Positions 10,513-21,501 of a stretch of DNA of 64,000 nt are shown piece after piece (position 1 is the stretch's first letter; every line of letters starts with the position of its first letter). A program made the translations under genes and the position numbers. The notes under the pieces were generated by a model. That model saw only the letters and a list, made by a program, of their open reading frames with translations. It searched no databases and was not told where the DNA came from. Source of the DNA: Halisarca cf. caerulea (lineage: Eukaryota; Porifera; Demospongiae; Chondrillida; Halisarcidae); contig CAUJGJ010000444.1 in the NCBI GenBank assembly GCA_963170055.1, forward strand, positions 6,675,618 through 6,739,617, read 5' to 3'.

Positions 10513-12121
10513 TAGCTACTCTGTTGCCTCAGATCCCAAGTGTAATTGGCCAGCCAGATGTGAAATCCAAGGTGCAGGAATACCTTGACAACTTTCACAA
10601 AAAAAAACAAACTCTACGGTTCAGACTATAGGAATGCACTGCTCCAGGTCATGCATATACTTGCAGGTAAAGTAGACACAGATGATCCAGTCTATATACT
10701 GATCAGCACACTGGTCAAGATCTCAGAAATAGTGTACTCTAATGACAGCAAGCGATCATCTAGACAGTGCTTGCAATTTTACAACTGTGCTTTCCTGCAC
10801 CATGTGACATACATTGACCTATTCAAACCAGACAGGTCTTCAATCTACTTCCACTCCATGCTAATGCACGGCCCAGTTCAACATGAGCTGGTTTGTAGCC
10901 GTTCAGCTAATGCTGAGGCTGAGGAGCACCTTTTCAAGCAGGCTGGACGTGCAGCCATGAACACTGACCACAAAATAGATGGGTTTGTTGAGTCCTTACT
11001 TATTAAGCTGCAGTGCAAACAACTGGACTCTAGCTACCTGCTACAGTAAGATGTCCAGTGAACATTCTAGAATCAAACAAAGTGCAAAGAATCTCCCTCA
11101 CTACCCTGGGAGTTATTATAGCAAAGAGTTTATCCAGAACCACTTGGGAGAGTTCCAGTGCCACCTACAAAGAATTGCACACTATCTTGTACATGGGGAA
11201 GGGGTGTGGTGGAACAAATCTGCCAATGGTACTGTAATGTTCCTGGATAGTGACCTAGACCCAGAGTATCACACTGAGGGCCCCAATGTGCTACACTTCA
11301 GGAGTGCATCCTTGAAGGACGTCTCCATTAGAGCTACTGAATGCTGGAACAAAGTAGGCCTTCCAATCACAGCTGTGAGAGACTATGACAGTTGTAGTGG
11401 TTCAGTTTTAAATGTAACAGAATTAGGACAAACGTCTAGTGACCTGGAAACACTTGATTCTCAGACTGATGTATCTAAGGCAATGGACACTACTCTATTA
11501 AACACTGAAGGCCCAACACATGCTCACAGTAGTGTCAGTGAATTATGGTCTGTGTCTAATGAATCAATTCCAATGCCACTAACAACTTCCACCCCACAGA
11601 GAAATCAATGCACGCCTGTGGAACAAGAGAGTGCTACAGATGGTAATGAAAAGCCCGAGGAGAGTGAGTCAACAGCAGTGCAATCTGAAGTGACTAACTC
11701 CCCGAAACAGTCACAAACTACTACAACTGCTATGACACAGTCCAGCCATGGATCTCAAACCATACCACAGGCAACTGGGAATAAGTATACATTCCAGTCA
11801 AAACTTGCCAATACACTGAGTACAACTGTAGGTATTTCTCCAGAGTTGAAATCCCTGGATGAATTGAAGACTGCTGGTAATACTAATTCTAATGAGTATA
11901 AAATGTTGAAACATTTTTTTAGAAGAAAGCTAGTGTACTTACGCACTGGATTACAGAAGGAAATAATTGAATTGGAAAGAAATAAACAGAAGAAAACACA
12001 AATGTACAAAAAGTTGTCAAATGATCTTAAGAAAGCCACTGTACTGCTGACTCACACAGGAAAACTCGGGCACAGATACGAATGGCAAACTGGCGCATAC
12101 GGGGCCGAATATTTGAACTAG
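10513..12121 (+). pseudogene. Right half of the gene split by MULE-1
   Basis: From 10522 the frame continues the left half (LLPQIPSVIGQPDVKSKVQEY). It breaks at an A9 run near 10601, continues in another frame (10585-11049), and shifts again near 11045 to 12121. Visible segments include MHGPVQHELVCSRSANAEAEEHLFKQAG and HYLVHGEGVWW, then a Ser/Thr-rich tail and a Lys-rich helix (about 11920-12040). I have seen similar segments in uncharacterised invertebrate proteins but cannot name a function. The three frame breaks plus the insertion make this copy non-functional, unless the homopolymer breaks are sequencing errors. Confidence 0.6.
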
Positions 12122-12576
12122 ACGGGAAGTAGACGATTTCGTCATACGTGAGGAGACAAAACCGTCTAGCTACGTTTGACGCGAAGACGATTACGGTAAG
12201 GTGACGGCGCGCAGACGTGGATCGTGTGTCACACGCGAACGCACCGTCTTTCTAAATACGTTTATGTTGCGAGCTACACGTTGGTAACCATATAAATGTT
12301 AAGAACTGTATAAACTGCAGCTGTACGTATAAGCCATAAAATTTATAATCGATTATGGCTAACTTTGCTCTAAAGAGTGATTTTTCGAAACTATATATAC
12401 ATATTATGTATATACATAGAATGTCAACCAGTAATAAAGTTAACAAATGTAATGTTGAAAGAGAACGATTCAACAATACAGACTACAAATGCATGGTCAG
12501 TATATACAGTGCATGAAGTCAGAAAACAGTGACAATTATTACTGTTCACATAAACTACAAATGCATGTGTGTGTCT

Positions 12577-13039
12577 AATTAGGAAAATCAAAATCTTCTT
12601 CGTCAAGATCTTCCTCATCGGGGGTGTCAGTGTTTGCAGGAGGGATGGGTGGACACAAATCTGATTGCGTTGTAGGGGCAGTGTAGACTGCCCATGCGGG
12701 AACATTCGGTGGGACAGAACATGTCTTTTCAATACCCTTCTTTCTTGCTAACAATTGGAACCCTTTCTGCCTGGGGAGTTTCCCAAGACGCCTATCCAAT
12801 TTTTTAATGAATTTCTTCAACACTATAAAGGAATAAACATGTTTGAGCTTACGTACATGCATACCGATACAAACAATTTGTTGACCATTTACAAGCACCA
12901 TACCTTCTGATCGCCAGGATGGGGAATGATTAATAAAAATGTTATCACCAGTGTCCTCGTCAATGTCAGATTCTTCATCTGACATGCACTTGGGGGACAA
13001 TGTCTTCCATGCCTTTTGTTCATTGTCCCCCTTCAACAC
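12577..13039 (-). CDS. C-terminal exon pair, acidic protein of unknown function
   Basis: On the minus strand the upstream exon ends about 12915 with MSDEESDIDED...SPSWRSE followed by a donor (AG/GTATGG). The downstream exon starts about 12822 after an acceptor (TTTATAG) and encodes LKKFIKKLDRRLGKLPRQKG, ending in an acidic tail at 12577. The pattern SDEE...PWRS...LD followed by a basic stretch is one I recall from uncharacterised multi-copy proteins of invertebrates and fish. It is probably the 3-prime end of a transposon-derived gene; the N-terminus is not visible. Confidence 0.45.
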
Positions 13040-13125
13040 AGTGCTTCTTCTTGTGTAGAGCTATATATTGATAGGGAGGAAAATATAATAGGATAAAACA
13101 TTAATTCATGACAATCTACATAATA

Positions 13126-13172
13126 TATTATATATATATAGATAGATAGATAGATAGATAGATAGATGATAG
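13126..13172. repeat. (TA)n / (GATA)n microsatellite
   Basis: A TA run passes into about nine GATA units. No function inferred. Confidence 0.9.
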
Positions 13173-13595
13173 ATATACGGTACAGGTCAAAAGAAACTAC
13201 CGCTTACGCGAGAGAACAGGTGCGCGATCATTCGAATGTCATGCGCAATTATCATGCGCGACGACCCACGCGATCAATCGAACGAATTACACGCGCGATC
13301 AGTCGAACGAATTACGTACATGAACGACGACCTGACCTGCACAATCTATTCGCACGACCTGACCTGCACGATCGATTCCTCGCAAACCTCTCGGTAATTA
13401 TGTAATATAAAAGGCGGATTTCAAACCCAGTACGTTCAAAGTATTGTAAAACAATTCGGCCAGAACGAATTCAGCGATATCTTCCTTCAGCATTGTTCTA
13501 TAGTTGAAGAAGTACATTGAAGAACTCTACCTAGAATTTACAGTATTCCTGCAGTTCAAATCGCTATAATATCAAACATCAATACTCCTGCTACT

Positions 13596-13949
13596 GTGCC
13601 AACAGCACTTCATCCGCTCGCAGATAGCCAAACTGCAAATATCCTTTCACCAGACGCCACAGAGGACTTCCATATCCCGAAGGGCACTATGGTGGCTTGT
13701 ATGTCTGCTTGCAGGGGTAGGAAGAATCTTGCAGGGCGTCTGTCACTCGCCCTTTTCAGCGACGAGGAAAGGGAGAACAGCAATGTTCGTGGTGTGGTTG
13801 GAAAGAAAGCGCTGGACCACTTGAGAGTGAGTGCCATTAATTCTGCCTGTATACAAGAATACCCACTCCAGCAAGGTGAAACGAAGGATAAAGCGCATAG
13901 AGAAATCCGTATCTCCATTGATGAAGCATGCAGAAGGAAGAAACACTGA
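13596..13949 (+). CDS. BEN-like domain exon, C-terminal
   Basis: An open stretch of about 117 residues contains LSLALFSDEERENSNVRG, then LDHLRVSAINSACIQEYP, then IRISIDEACRRKKH before a TGA. This matches the usual BEN domain layout: a leading Leu-rich helix with FS.EE, a central L..LR segment and a terminal Ile-Asp-x2-x-Arg helix. BEN domains bind DNA in chromatin factors and occur in some transposon and viral proteins. No start Met in good context is seen, so this is likely a last exon. Upstream exons were not identified. A TATA-like ATATAAAAGG at about 13406 might be a promoter. Confidence 0.45.
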   Translation: MPTALHPLADSQTANILSPDATEDFHIPKGTMVACMSACRGRKNLAGRLSLALFSDEERENSNVRGVVGKKALDHLRVSAINSACIQEYPLQQGETKDKAHREIRISIDEACRRKKH

Positions 13950-14779
13950 TATTTGTGACTTTTTGAACGTTATACTTATTATTCGTTTCTTACCTACGTA
14001 CCTTTTCTGTAAAAGTTTTTATTCCGCATTTTGTTGTGATTTCGCGAGATTGATCGCGACAGTGATCATGTACATACGTATGTGTGTGATAACTCGCGAT
14101 TCTCGCGCGATCATATGCATAATAGCATGATGATGTTATATTCTTTCGCAAGATTGATAGTGACGGTGCATGACGACTTTCGTGATAACTCGCGATTCTC
14201 GCACGATTGTAGATAATCACACGCAAATATGCATGATCATGGTAGTTCTTTTGTCCTGTACCGTATGTAGATATACCCTTTTTTGTCTATTATAGAGTTT
14301 TGTGGCTTCTCGATTCTTTTCAGCCTGCTTATTTCTTTCAGGGCTACTACTCTCTAAAAACAGCCGGCGACGAGATTCATAATAGCGATACACTGAACCT
14401 ATGTATATGAAATATACACAAATAAACACCACAAAACAATAAGCCATAAATCTCCTTACGAGAGAGAATAGTATCTTTGTACTTGTTGCTAAATTTGAGC
14501 TTTAGCTGGGCAATTAGGTAGGAACTCACTTTCATGTTCACAGGATTCTTAAATCTGATATATGAAGCAACTATGCACATAATAGACGTTCAATACAAAA
14601 CATACAGGCACAGATGGTGAATACAACCTGCATGCTCGAGACACAATCTCACACCAACTATACTCTATTTCATCAGACACTAACTATAGTTATGTACAGA
14701 CACTTTGGCAGAAACATCACCATGCATACGTATGTGTTCTAATACCAGCAATAGCAACTACAATACAAAATATACACTG

Positions 14780-15260
14780 TCAGGTATAGTTGGTGAATAG
14801 AACTTTAGAGACATGTTCTCACACCAACATCAGCAAAAGTAGCACAAGACAACAATACAGCCACAAGTACAGTTGGTGGATACAACATGAGACATGTTCT
14901 CACACAAACAACAGCAAAGGGAATACTAGACAACTATACAGCCACGAGTACAGTTGGTGGAAACAACATGAGACATGTTCTCACACCAACAACAGCTAAG
15001 GTAACACAAGACAACTATACATCTAGCCACAAGTACAGTTGGTGGACACAACATGTGACATGTTCTCACACCAACAACGGCAAAAGTAACACAAGACAAC
15101 TATACAGCCACAAGTACAGTTGGTGGATACAACATGTGACATGTTCTCACACCAACACAGCAAAGGTAACACAAGACAACTATACAGCCACAAGTACAGT
15201 TGGTGGACACAACATGTGACATGTTCTCACACCAACAACGGCAAAAGTAACACAAGACAA
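14780..15260. repeat. Satellite array, ~81-bp units, left block
   Basis: About six head-to-tail units of roughly 81 bp share the cores ACAGTTGGTGGA, CATGTGACATGTTCTCACAC and AACACAAGACAACTATACAG. A degenerate unit appears as early as 14609. Open frames across it are repeat artefacts. The array resumes at 16000 after an inserted element. Confidence 0.93.
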
Positions 15261-15999
15261 TGACAGAATTTGGAAATTGCCATAACCAGATAACCCCCTA
15301 CAGTGGGCCGTTTCTAAGTTCGAAAACTTAGAGGTCCGTCGCCGCTTGGCCGTTATAATCAAAGGAACTAAATGACACTTCAGCCACGTAGGTATGTGTG
15401 GCGGTTCAACAAAACTTCTATTAGTCCTGGCTATGAAGGACAGTAATAGTAACAGAAAAAGGTTGCTAATAGCAGATCAAATCCTCACGCGATCTTTCAC
15501 CAGTGTGCTATAAGGCCTTTTCCGGGAATACCACCCTTCATCAGTAGCACTGGGTGACATCCTCTGACAGCCAGGACCCAACTGAAAAGCTGAGGATAGG
15601 CTGTACTAAGGACCAATGAAAATCGCTTATTTGATCTGCTCCATCGCTCCATTCCATCGCTTGGCTGTTATTCCTTTGTTCCTTTGATTATAACGGCCAA
15701 GTGGCGACGGACCTCTAAGTTTTCGAACTTAGAAACGGCCCACTGTAGGGGGTTATCTGGTTATGGCAATTTCCAAATTCTGTCATTTTCTACCCCTGTA
15801 ACTAGCTATTTTCAGCAGATCAAATAAGCGATTTTCATTGGTCCTTAGTACAGCCTATCCTCAGCTTTTCAGTTGGGTCCTGGCTGTCAGAGGATGTCAC
15901 CAAGTGCTACTGATGAAGGGTGGTATTCCCCGAAAAGGCCTTATAGCACACTGGTGAAAGATCGTGTGAGGATTTGATCTGCTATTAGCAACCTTTTTC
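15261..15999. mobile_element. Insert of two interlocked inverted repeats, 739 bp
   Basis: Four blocks occur in the order A (15261-15368), B (15455-15640), A-prime (15678-15785), B-prime (15814-15999). A-prime is the near-perfect reverse complement of A, and B-prime of B, so the pairs interlock and do not nest. B and B-prime each also carry 12-bp terminal inverted repeats AGCAGATCAAAT / ATTTGATCTGCT, like a small MITE. The insert interrupts the satellite, with TAACACAAGACAA present on both sides as a possible 13-bp target duplication. No protein is encoded. Confidence 0.85.
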
Positions 16000-16566
16000 T
16001 AACACAAGACAACTATACAGCCACGAGTACAGTTGGTGGACACAACATGTGACATGTTCTCACACCAACAATGGCAAAGGTAACACAGGACAACTAGACA
16101 GTCACAAGTACAGTTGTAGGACACAACATGTGACATGTTCTCACACCAACAACGGCAAAGGCAACACAAGACAACTAGACAGCCACAAGTACAGTTGTAG
16201 GACACAACATGTGACATGTTCTCACACCAACAACGGCAAAGGTTACACAAGACAACTATACAGTCACAAGTACAGTTGGTGGATACAACATGTGACATGT
16301 TCTCACACCAACACAGCAAAGGTAACACAAGACAACTAGACAGCCATGAGTACAGTTGGTGGACACAACATGTGACATGTTCTCACACCAACAACGGCAA
16401 AGGTAACACAAGACTACTATACAGCCACAAGTACAGTTGGTGGACACAACATACGACATGTTCTCACACCAACAACGGCAAAGGTAACACAAGACAACTA
16501 TACAGCCACGAGTACAGTTGGTGGATACAACATGTGACATGTTCTCACACCAACAACGGCAAAGGT
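16000..16566. repeat. Satellite array, ~81-bp units, right block
   Basis: About seven further units of the same satellite, in the same orientation as the left block. Units differ by point changes (for example ACTATACAG or ACTAGACAG). Several are more alike to each other than to the left block. Confidence 0.93.
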
Positions 16567-17278
16567 AGCGCGCAGGAATATTCAGTAAAGGCAGCCATTT
16601 TGTTCACTGAATTGCATAACCAACACATGCATGTTTGCAGACCAGACAACTGAATCATGAGTAATGCACCATCATGGTCTTTAGCCCCCTCCCCCCCCCC
16701 AAAAAAAAAAGAATTATTCCAACTGCAGTGCAAATTACTATAGAGAAAGCACCACTTAAGTCTCAAAATCAGCCTTTAAATGATCTGAAATGGCAAGAGA
16801 TATCACCTTATAATAAACTAGAAACTCAAACTTTCCATTCCAGGGTACGTGAACATACCCCCAAAGACCCTCCTAGGTACATACCCCTCAATATTGCACA
16901 CATCACTGCACTGCGTGTGTTTTATAGACATTTTATTACAATAGGCTACCATGCACGTATTTACATAAATACCCTCATCCATTACTAAAAATAGTTTAAC
17001 ATTAAAGTTATTGGCCCCCTGATTATTACCCTATAAAAAACCCTGCTACATGCATATCAGCATATCAAAACCACAATCATGTCTCACTGTAATGCAAAAA
17101 CTTTGCCCTAAAATTTTCATCCTGGATAGAACCCTGATAATATTATCACAATTAAACATTCAGATTTAATTCTTATGCAAATTCTTCATATTTACATATT
17201 AACTTCCACTGTGACACTGCCACATGCACAAATACATGTCTGCATGTATGCATACTCACAATGTCACACATACAATGC
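16567..17278. other. No gene recognised
   Basis: AT-rich sequence with a C10-A10 homopolymer pair at about 16690-16710. No supported exon on either strand. Confidence 0.5.
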
Positions 17279-17344
17279 CACACACACACACACATGCGCA
17301 CGCACACACACAAACACACACACACAACACACGCGCACGTGCGC

Positions 17345-17378
<34 letters not shown>

Positions 17379-17391
17379 GTACGTGCACACC
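17279..17391. repeat. (CA)n / CG-rich dinucleotide tract
   Basis: CA repeats interrupted by CGCGCG and GTGCGC. Frames across it are artefacts. Confidence 0.9.
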
Positions 17392-17557
17392 CACTTAGGG
17401 GCAAATTACCCCGGTATAACACGTCGTGCGAACTGACCTGAAAATCGTTGGAATCCACGCTTAAACGTGGACCGCGATTATAAAGGTGCCAGTTTATGCG
17501 ATCCCACGCGTTCCGTTGCAAGCTCTCGCGTTTTCCAGATCCCACTTTCGAGGAAGG

Positions 17558-17565
17558 TATAAAAG
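17558..17565 (+). promoter_or_regulatory. TATA box of the P2RX7_C gene
   Basis: TATAAAAG lies about 220 bp before the chosen start codon. The related copy at 36.4 kb has TATAAAAGG in the same place relative to the terminus, which supports a real promoter. Confidence 0.55.
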
Positions 17566-17785
17566 CGAGCTGATGCACCATGTGCGAAAATAAACATGGC
17601 CATCGTATCTCGAATTTGAAAAGCGCGCTACAAAGTGGGCCGGCCTTCTTCTCTCAAAATCAATATCTATCAAGCTGAAACGTTCGAAAATCGGGTAAAC
17701 CTACGGATTTAGGACCGATCATTAAAGTGCGCCGCGCATGGGCCGATTTTCGAACGTGCAGCTTTTTCGGGGCGTAAACCTGGCT

Positions 17786-18433
17786 ATGGCTGGAAGAATC
17801 CGTGCAGCGACTAACAACGACCAACCGTCACATTCTAGGCCTCGAATAGCCGAGGACAATGTATTTGTGCTAGGAGGAGTACAGAATTCGATGCAAGTCT
17901 GCATAAGCTGTTTCTGTGATCCTTGCATTGCGGACCCAGCATTTAGGCCAAGCTTCATCAAAGGGTCATCAGCTTCTAACCCTGGCAACATAGTAAAGAG
18001 ATACAAACTCTATAAAAAGACTTGGTCTTTTCTCCGGAGGGTGGGTCTGTGGGATTTTCTGCCATATAAGGAGAAAAAAGAGAAGATGGGTCACAGGGAT
18101 TCACCAAGAGACATCATCCCATGGTGTATGAAACAAGTATGTACATCCAAACATACACATATAGCATGGCATTGTTGTGTTGAACACTTCTCACAGAAAC
18201 ATACCAGTTAAGTGGACACTCACAAAGTTGAAATGTAATTCAGTATTAGTTCATTTGTGATATGTATAATGGCCCAAATCAATAACGAGCTACATATATC
18301 AAAAGATGAACATTTCAACATGCCAATAGATTTCACTGCCATAACTTACTTCATTCCACAGGAAATTCGCAGACGATTTCCTAACCCCCCTGGTGTACCG
18401 TACAAGGACCACAAGTGGAGTGCTGATGCATAG
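17786..18433 (+). CDS. P2X7 C-terminal (ballast)-like domain protein, two exons
   Basis: Exons are 17786-18136 and 18362-18433 (GT-AG, phase 0), giving 140 residues. The Met at 17786 is preferred over the earlier one at 17738 because the copy at 36667 aligns from the later Met. The protein has a Cys cluster (CISCFCDPC), then YKLYKKTWSFLRRVGLWDF, then RDIIPWCMKQ spliced to EIRRRFPNPPGVPY. The ending pattern, a basic-aliphatic Trp-Cys followed by IR..FP...G.Y, is that of the P2RX7_C domain. That domain forms the cytosolic ballast of vertebrate P2X7 channels and occurs free-standing in many invertebrate proteins. No channel part or membrane segment is present. Its role in the transposon is unknown; accessory DNA or zinc binding is a guess. 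Confidence 0.72.
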
Positions 18434-18452
18434 GTCATGCACTCAAAATTCT

Positions 18453-18483
18453 ATATGGAAGAATCCAAAAGATTCTTCCATAT
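18453..18483. repeat. Perfect 13-bp hairpin after P2RX7_C gene
   Basis: The arms ATATGGAAGAATC and GATTCTTCCATAT enclose a CAAAA loop, 20 bp past the stop codon. It could be a 3-prime UTR structure; no function is shown. Confidence 0.6.
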
Positions 18484-18647
18484 TCTATATATATTATATT
18501 TTATATATAAAAGATTCCTTGTCATGTGTGGAACATTGTGTTATGCATAGAGTAAATTCCCCCATTTGTCATAACTCACGAAATATAGATAGGGTTGTCG
18601 CACCTCGCACTCAATCCTCAAACTGCATGGGGCCAGAGTACTCAGTG

Positions 18648-18662
18648 AAGTGTGTGTGTGTG

Positions 18663-18741
<79 letters not shown>

Positions 18742-18745
18742 ATTT
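18648..18745. repeat. (GT)n microsatellite
   Basis: A long nearly pure GT run lies between the convergent genes of the TTAA element. The long opposite-strand frame 18611-19201 runs through it but is not the transposase C-terminus, which ends at 18918 in another frame. Confidence 0.95.
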
Positions 18746-18917
18746 ACAATGTAATGTGATGTAGTTCACATGATCAGAGTCTCCATCATCATATACTAGA
18801 GGTTCTGCATGGAATACGTCAATGAAGGGATGATCTTCCCTGACATCACCACTGTACATGGAAAATAGTATTAAATGAGGTACATGTTCAGGTGACTGTC
18901 TGACATTCTGGCACTCA

Positions 18918-21161
18918 CTATTGGACAGATTCTTCTGCAGCTGGGTAGCTTGCCACACCACTAACTTGATGCACCCACCTCGTCCAAACTTTCCAACGAA
19001 AATTGTCTGTCTTTGCTTTGCGACATTTAAAAGGGGTGCGGCGGTTTGGACGACGGACATCAACCACCTGTTTTTCGCTGGTGATCTCTCTGTCGACATT
19101 CTCATTCTAGTATACAATGACATGTCCATTAACAGTTGGCACTTTAAATCTATGTACAAGCAGCAGCTTACCCAATCCATGACAGCAATGTCCATCCTCA
19201 TGTGGTATGCTGCATCACCAAAATGGATTCTCTTTGGTAGGTATGACAGGAGGGCATGGTTGAACGATTCAACCCAAAATGTGTCACGACACTACAATCA
19301 ACAGTATAATTGGCAAAATTTGTAATATATGCATATGTATATATAATATGTAAATATTTCAATGTTTGTAATGCATACTCACACGAGCATAACTGTCTGC
19401 ATGCCTGTATATGGCCAGGGACTTTATTTTCTTTGAAAAGGCATCTATTGCTTGAGGATCTGTCAAGATGTCCTTGTTTGCAGTATAATTGGGCCTCTTG
19501 CAATAGGAAGTGTGGTGGCAGCCTGCATGGTTGTCCTGCATAAGGTATATGAAAGACATTTTACACAGCATTCCATAATCCTAGTTGGATATAGAAAATA
19601 CCTTATAGTGCTCTACAATATTTATCAGCAGCTCCCGTAAACGCTGACCTGAACCACCACAGTTAGCCATGGCCCAGTAAGCATGGCGCTTGGTACTGGC
19701 TCCTGCAGTGTATATAGTATCCCATTGACGTATGCATCCAGTATATATATGTTCAATTTGACACAACTCACTCTTGTCACTTATTTGCGGGTGCCACTTC
19801 ACTCCCATGTCCCGTTTTGCCCCCACTGCAATGCTTTTCATGGCATTTGCAACCCTTTTGTGCCTGTACATTTGAGTAAAAAGGAATGTAGTTCCTACAA
19901 GGGATTATGGTACAGTTTCAAATGTATTCTCACCATGCCAGGTATCATAACTATTTTCATATCCTGCTTCTTCCAGCTTCTTTGTGAGCTGAATATTCAT
20001 GTCATGGGCCACCTCTTTCACACCCAGACCTGTACCAAAAGTGGGCCGTGCAAAACCTTCACACAAATGTTAGAACACTGCACCCATGTTTGGAAATAAT
20101 AAACATACCTCGGTCCTGAACAGCACTAAGTACCATCATGGTAGCATCCACCTCACGGGTTTGTGCCACTCTATGTGTTTCCCTGGAGAGGGATTGAACC
20201 CCAACAATCTTGTGTGTCTGTCCAAGGATGCATGGCACAGTGGTGTGATATGCATTTGATGTGGAGTCGTGGCGAGCATCACAGATGACCCACTATTTAA
20301 TAGATGGAAAGATAAGTCTAAGAATATAGTTACTAGCTGTATAAGAATGTACAGTATGAAAGTAACGGTGTGAATTTGAATGCGTACCGCAGGAATATCT
20401 TCTTTTGCTTTATACTCTAATATGGCTGCACTCATAGAGGCTTCTGCCTCTTCATGGATTGCATCCATGTAACTTCTGGTGTGGTACACTATTCATGACA
20501 TAAGACGTAAAGAGAGTAATTCGAAAATGAAACATGCATATGACCAGAGATTATAACTTGATGTTATGAAATTGTCAACCCACTTCCTGCAATGTAATGG
20601 TCATTAACATGACCTATCTTAGCAGCCTTGCTCATGTTTTTGTACTGCTGTGGCAGTACACCAGCCATGGTGAAGGCATGTACCATCCTGCAGTGAAGCA
20701 GTCAAAATTACCCAGCCTGTGTTACTCAATGAACAGAAGAACACTGCATGTACATATAAGTAAACATACCGTGCATTGACTGCAAAGCGATCACCTAGGA
20801 TGGAGGAGCTGAGCCAGCGCCTTTTGTTCTTGCATCCGGGGGCCATACAAACAACATCAGCACAGATGACATGCCCTTTCATGATACTGTCCTCAATCTT
20901 CCAAGCAACAGTGTTGCAGGTGGGGCATCTTCTGGTGACTTCTTGCACAAACAACCTCAGTTGCTGTTCTTCACAAATGTGAAGCTGCCCTCCTTGGTCA
21001 GGGTTATTCACCATGATCTGTCTGTGATCAGATGCGGTCTGGGAGCTATCCTCTGACCTGGAATCCAAACTCCTCTCATAGTGGCCAAGAAGTTCTTCAA
21101 AGACATCGCTGTATGTTACAGCTCCGAGCCTTGAAGAAAGCCTGTCTCTGACAGCTTCCAT
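18918..21161 (-). CDS. DDE transposase of the TTAA element, ten exons, one frameshift
   Basis: Exons, 5-prime to 3-prime: 21161-20770, 20687-20584, 20488-20388, 20292-20109, 20029-19934, 19863-19772, 19702-19602, 19535-19383, 19291-19172, 19106-18918. All have GT-AG borders and all phases agree, giving about 510 residues. Exon 1 has a zinc-binding CPTC...C...C segment. Likely catalytic residues are Asp in ICDARHDST (exon 4), Asp in EVAHDM (exon 5) and Glu in FWVESFNH (exon 9). Also seen are DTWHG, KRHAYWAMANC and the ending DWNENVDRE. I recall this motif order from multi-copy invertebrate proteins; Kolobok membership is inferred from the TTAA target. One base is missing near 19857, which breaks the frame between TKG and VANAMK. 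Otherwise the gene is intact. Confidence 0.78.
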
Positions 21162-21472
21162 CCGCTGGGAAATGCTGGTCTTGTGAAGCTTTTCTGGCGT
21201 TCTTCAGTGTCGACCGTCGAGAAACATTAGAATAATGTTATAATCTTCTTCAAAAGGTCGGAAACTTCCAAATCGCTAAAGAAATACATATTTTTCATAT
21301 GAATATTACGCTATTGTACGTATTTGCACCACTATGTGTCATTCTGTATTTGTATGGACTGTTAACTACACAGTGCACAAGTAATAGTTCCTATGTTTGA
21401 TGTACTTATTTCCAACAGTGGCAGATTTCCGCCATTTTTTCGTCAAAACGCAAAACCGGATGCATCACGCCC

Positions 21473-21480
21473 CTTTTATA
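21473..21480 (-). promoter_or_regulatory. TATA box in the right terminus, transposase promoter
   Basis: On the minus strand TATAAAAG begins 14 bases inside the right end, about 310 bp before the transposase start codon. The terminal repeat itself therefore seems to carry the core promoter. Confidence 0.5.
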
Positions 21481-21501
21481 CTCGCGGTCCACGTTTAAGT
21501 T

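Larger units (their letters stand above)
17465..21494. mobile_element. Complete TTAA-flanked DNA transposon (Kolobok-like), 4.0 kb, with P2RX7_C gene
   Basis: Termini are inverted repeats ACGTGGACCGCGA(T/G)TATAAA, each directly preceded by TTAA (17461-17464 and 21495-21498). TTAA duplication is known for Kolobok and piggyBac. The transposase here is not piggyBac, so Kolobok is favoured by inference. Two genes converge: a P2RX7_C-domain gene on plus (17786-18433) and a ten-exon DDE transposase on minus (18918-21161). A long (GT)n tract lies between their ends. TATA boxes sit within or just inside each terminus. A broken second copy of the left end plus P2RX7_C gene is at 36349-37017, and a third degenerate left end is near 23610. 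Confidence 0.82.

Noticed and set aside
13134..14580. Inverted CGCGAT/GATCGCG-rich region as a regulatory or origin element
   Set aside because: Repeated ATCGCGCG-type words are frequent here, but I see no ordered structure or partner motif to support a function.
14780..16566. CRISPR-like array
   Set aside because: Units of ~81 bp are contiguous repeats without unique spacers, interrupted once by a mobile element, in a eukaryotic context. This is satellite DNA.
18611..19201. 196-residue minus-strand frame as C-terminus of the TTAA-element transposase
   Set aside because: The spliced reading (DW/NENVDRE across an intron at 19107-19171) puts the C-terminus in another frame ending at 18918. 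The long frame also runs through a GT microsatellite.
17465..21494. piggyBac assignment on the basis of TTAA
   Set aside because: The transposase lacks the piggyBac MGGVD and zinc-finger blocks, and its motifs (DARHDST, DTWHG, VESFN, DWNEN) differ. A Kolobok-like label is kept as inference only.
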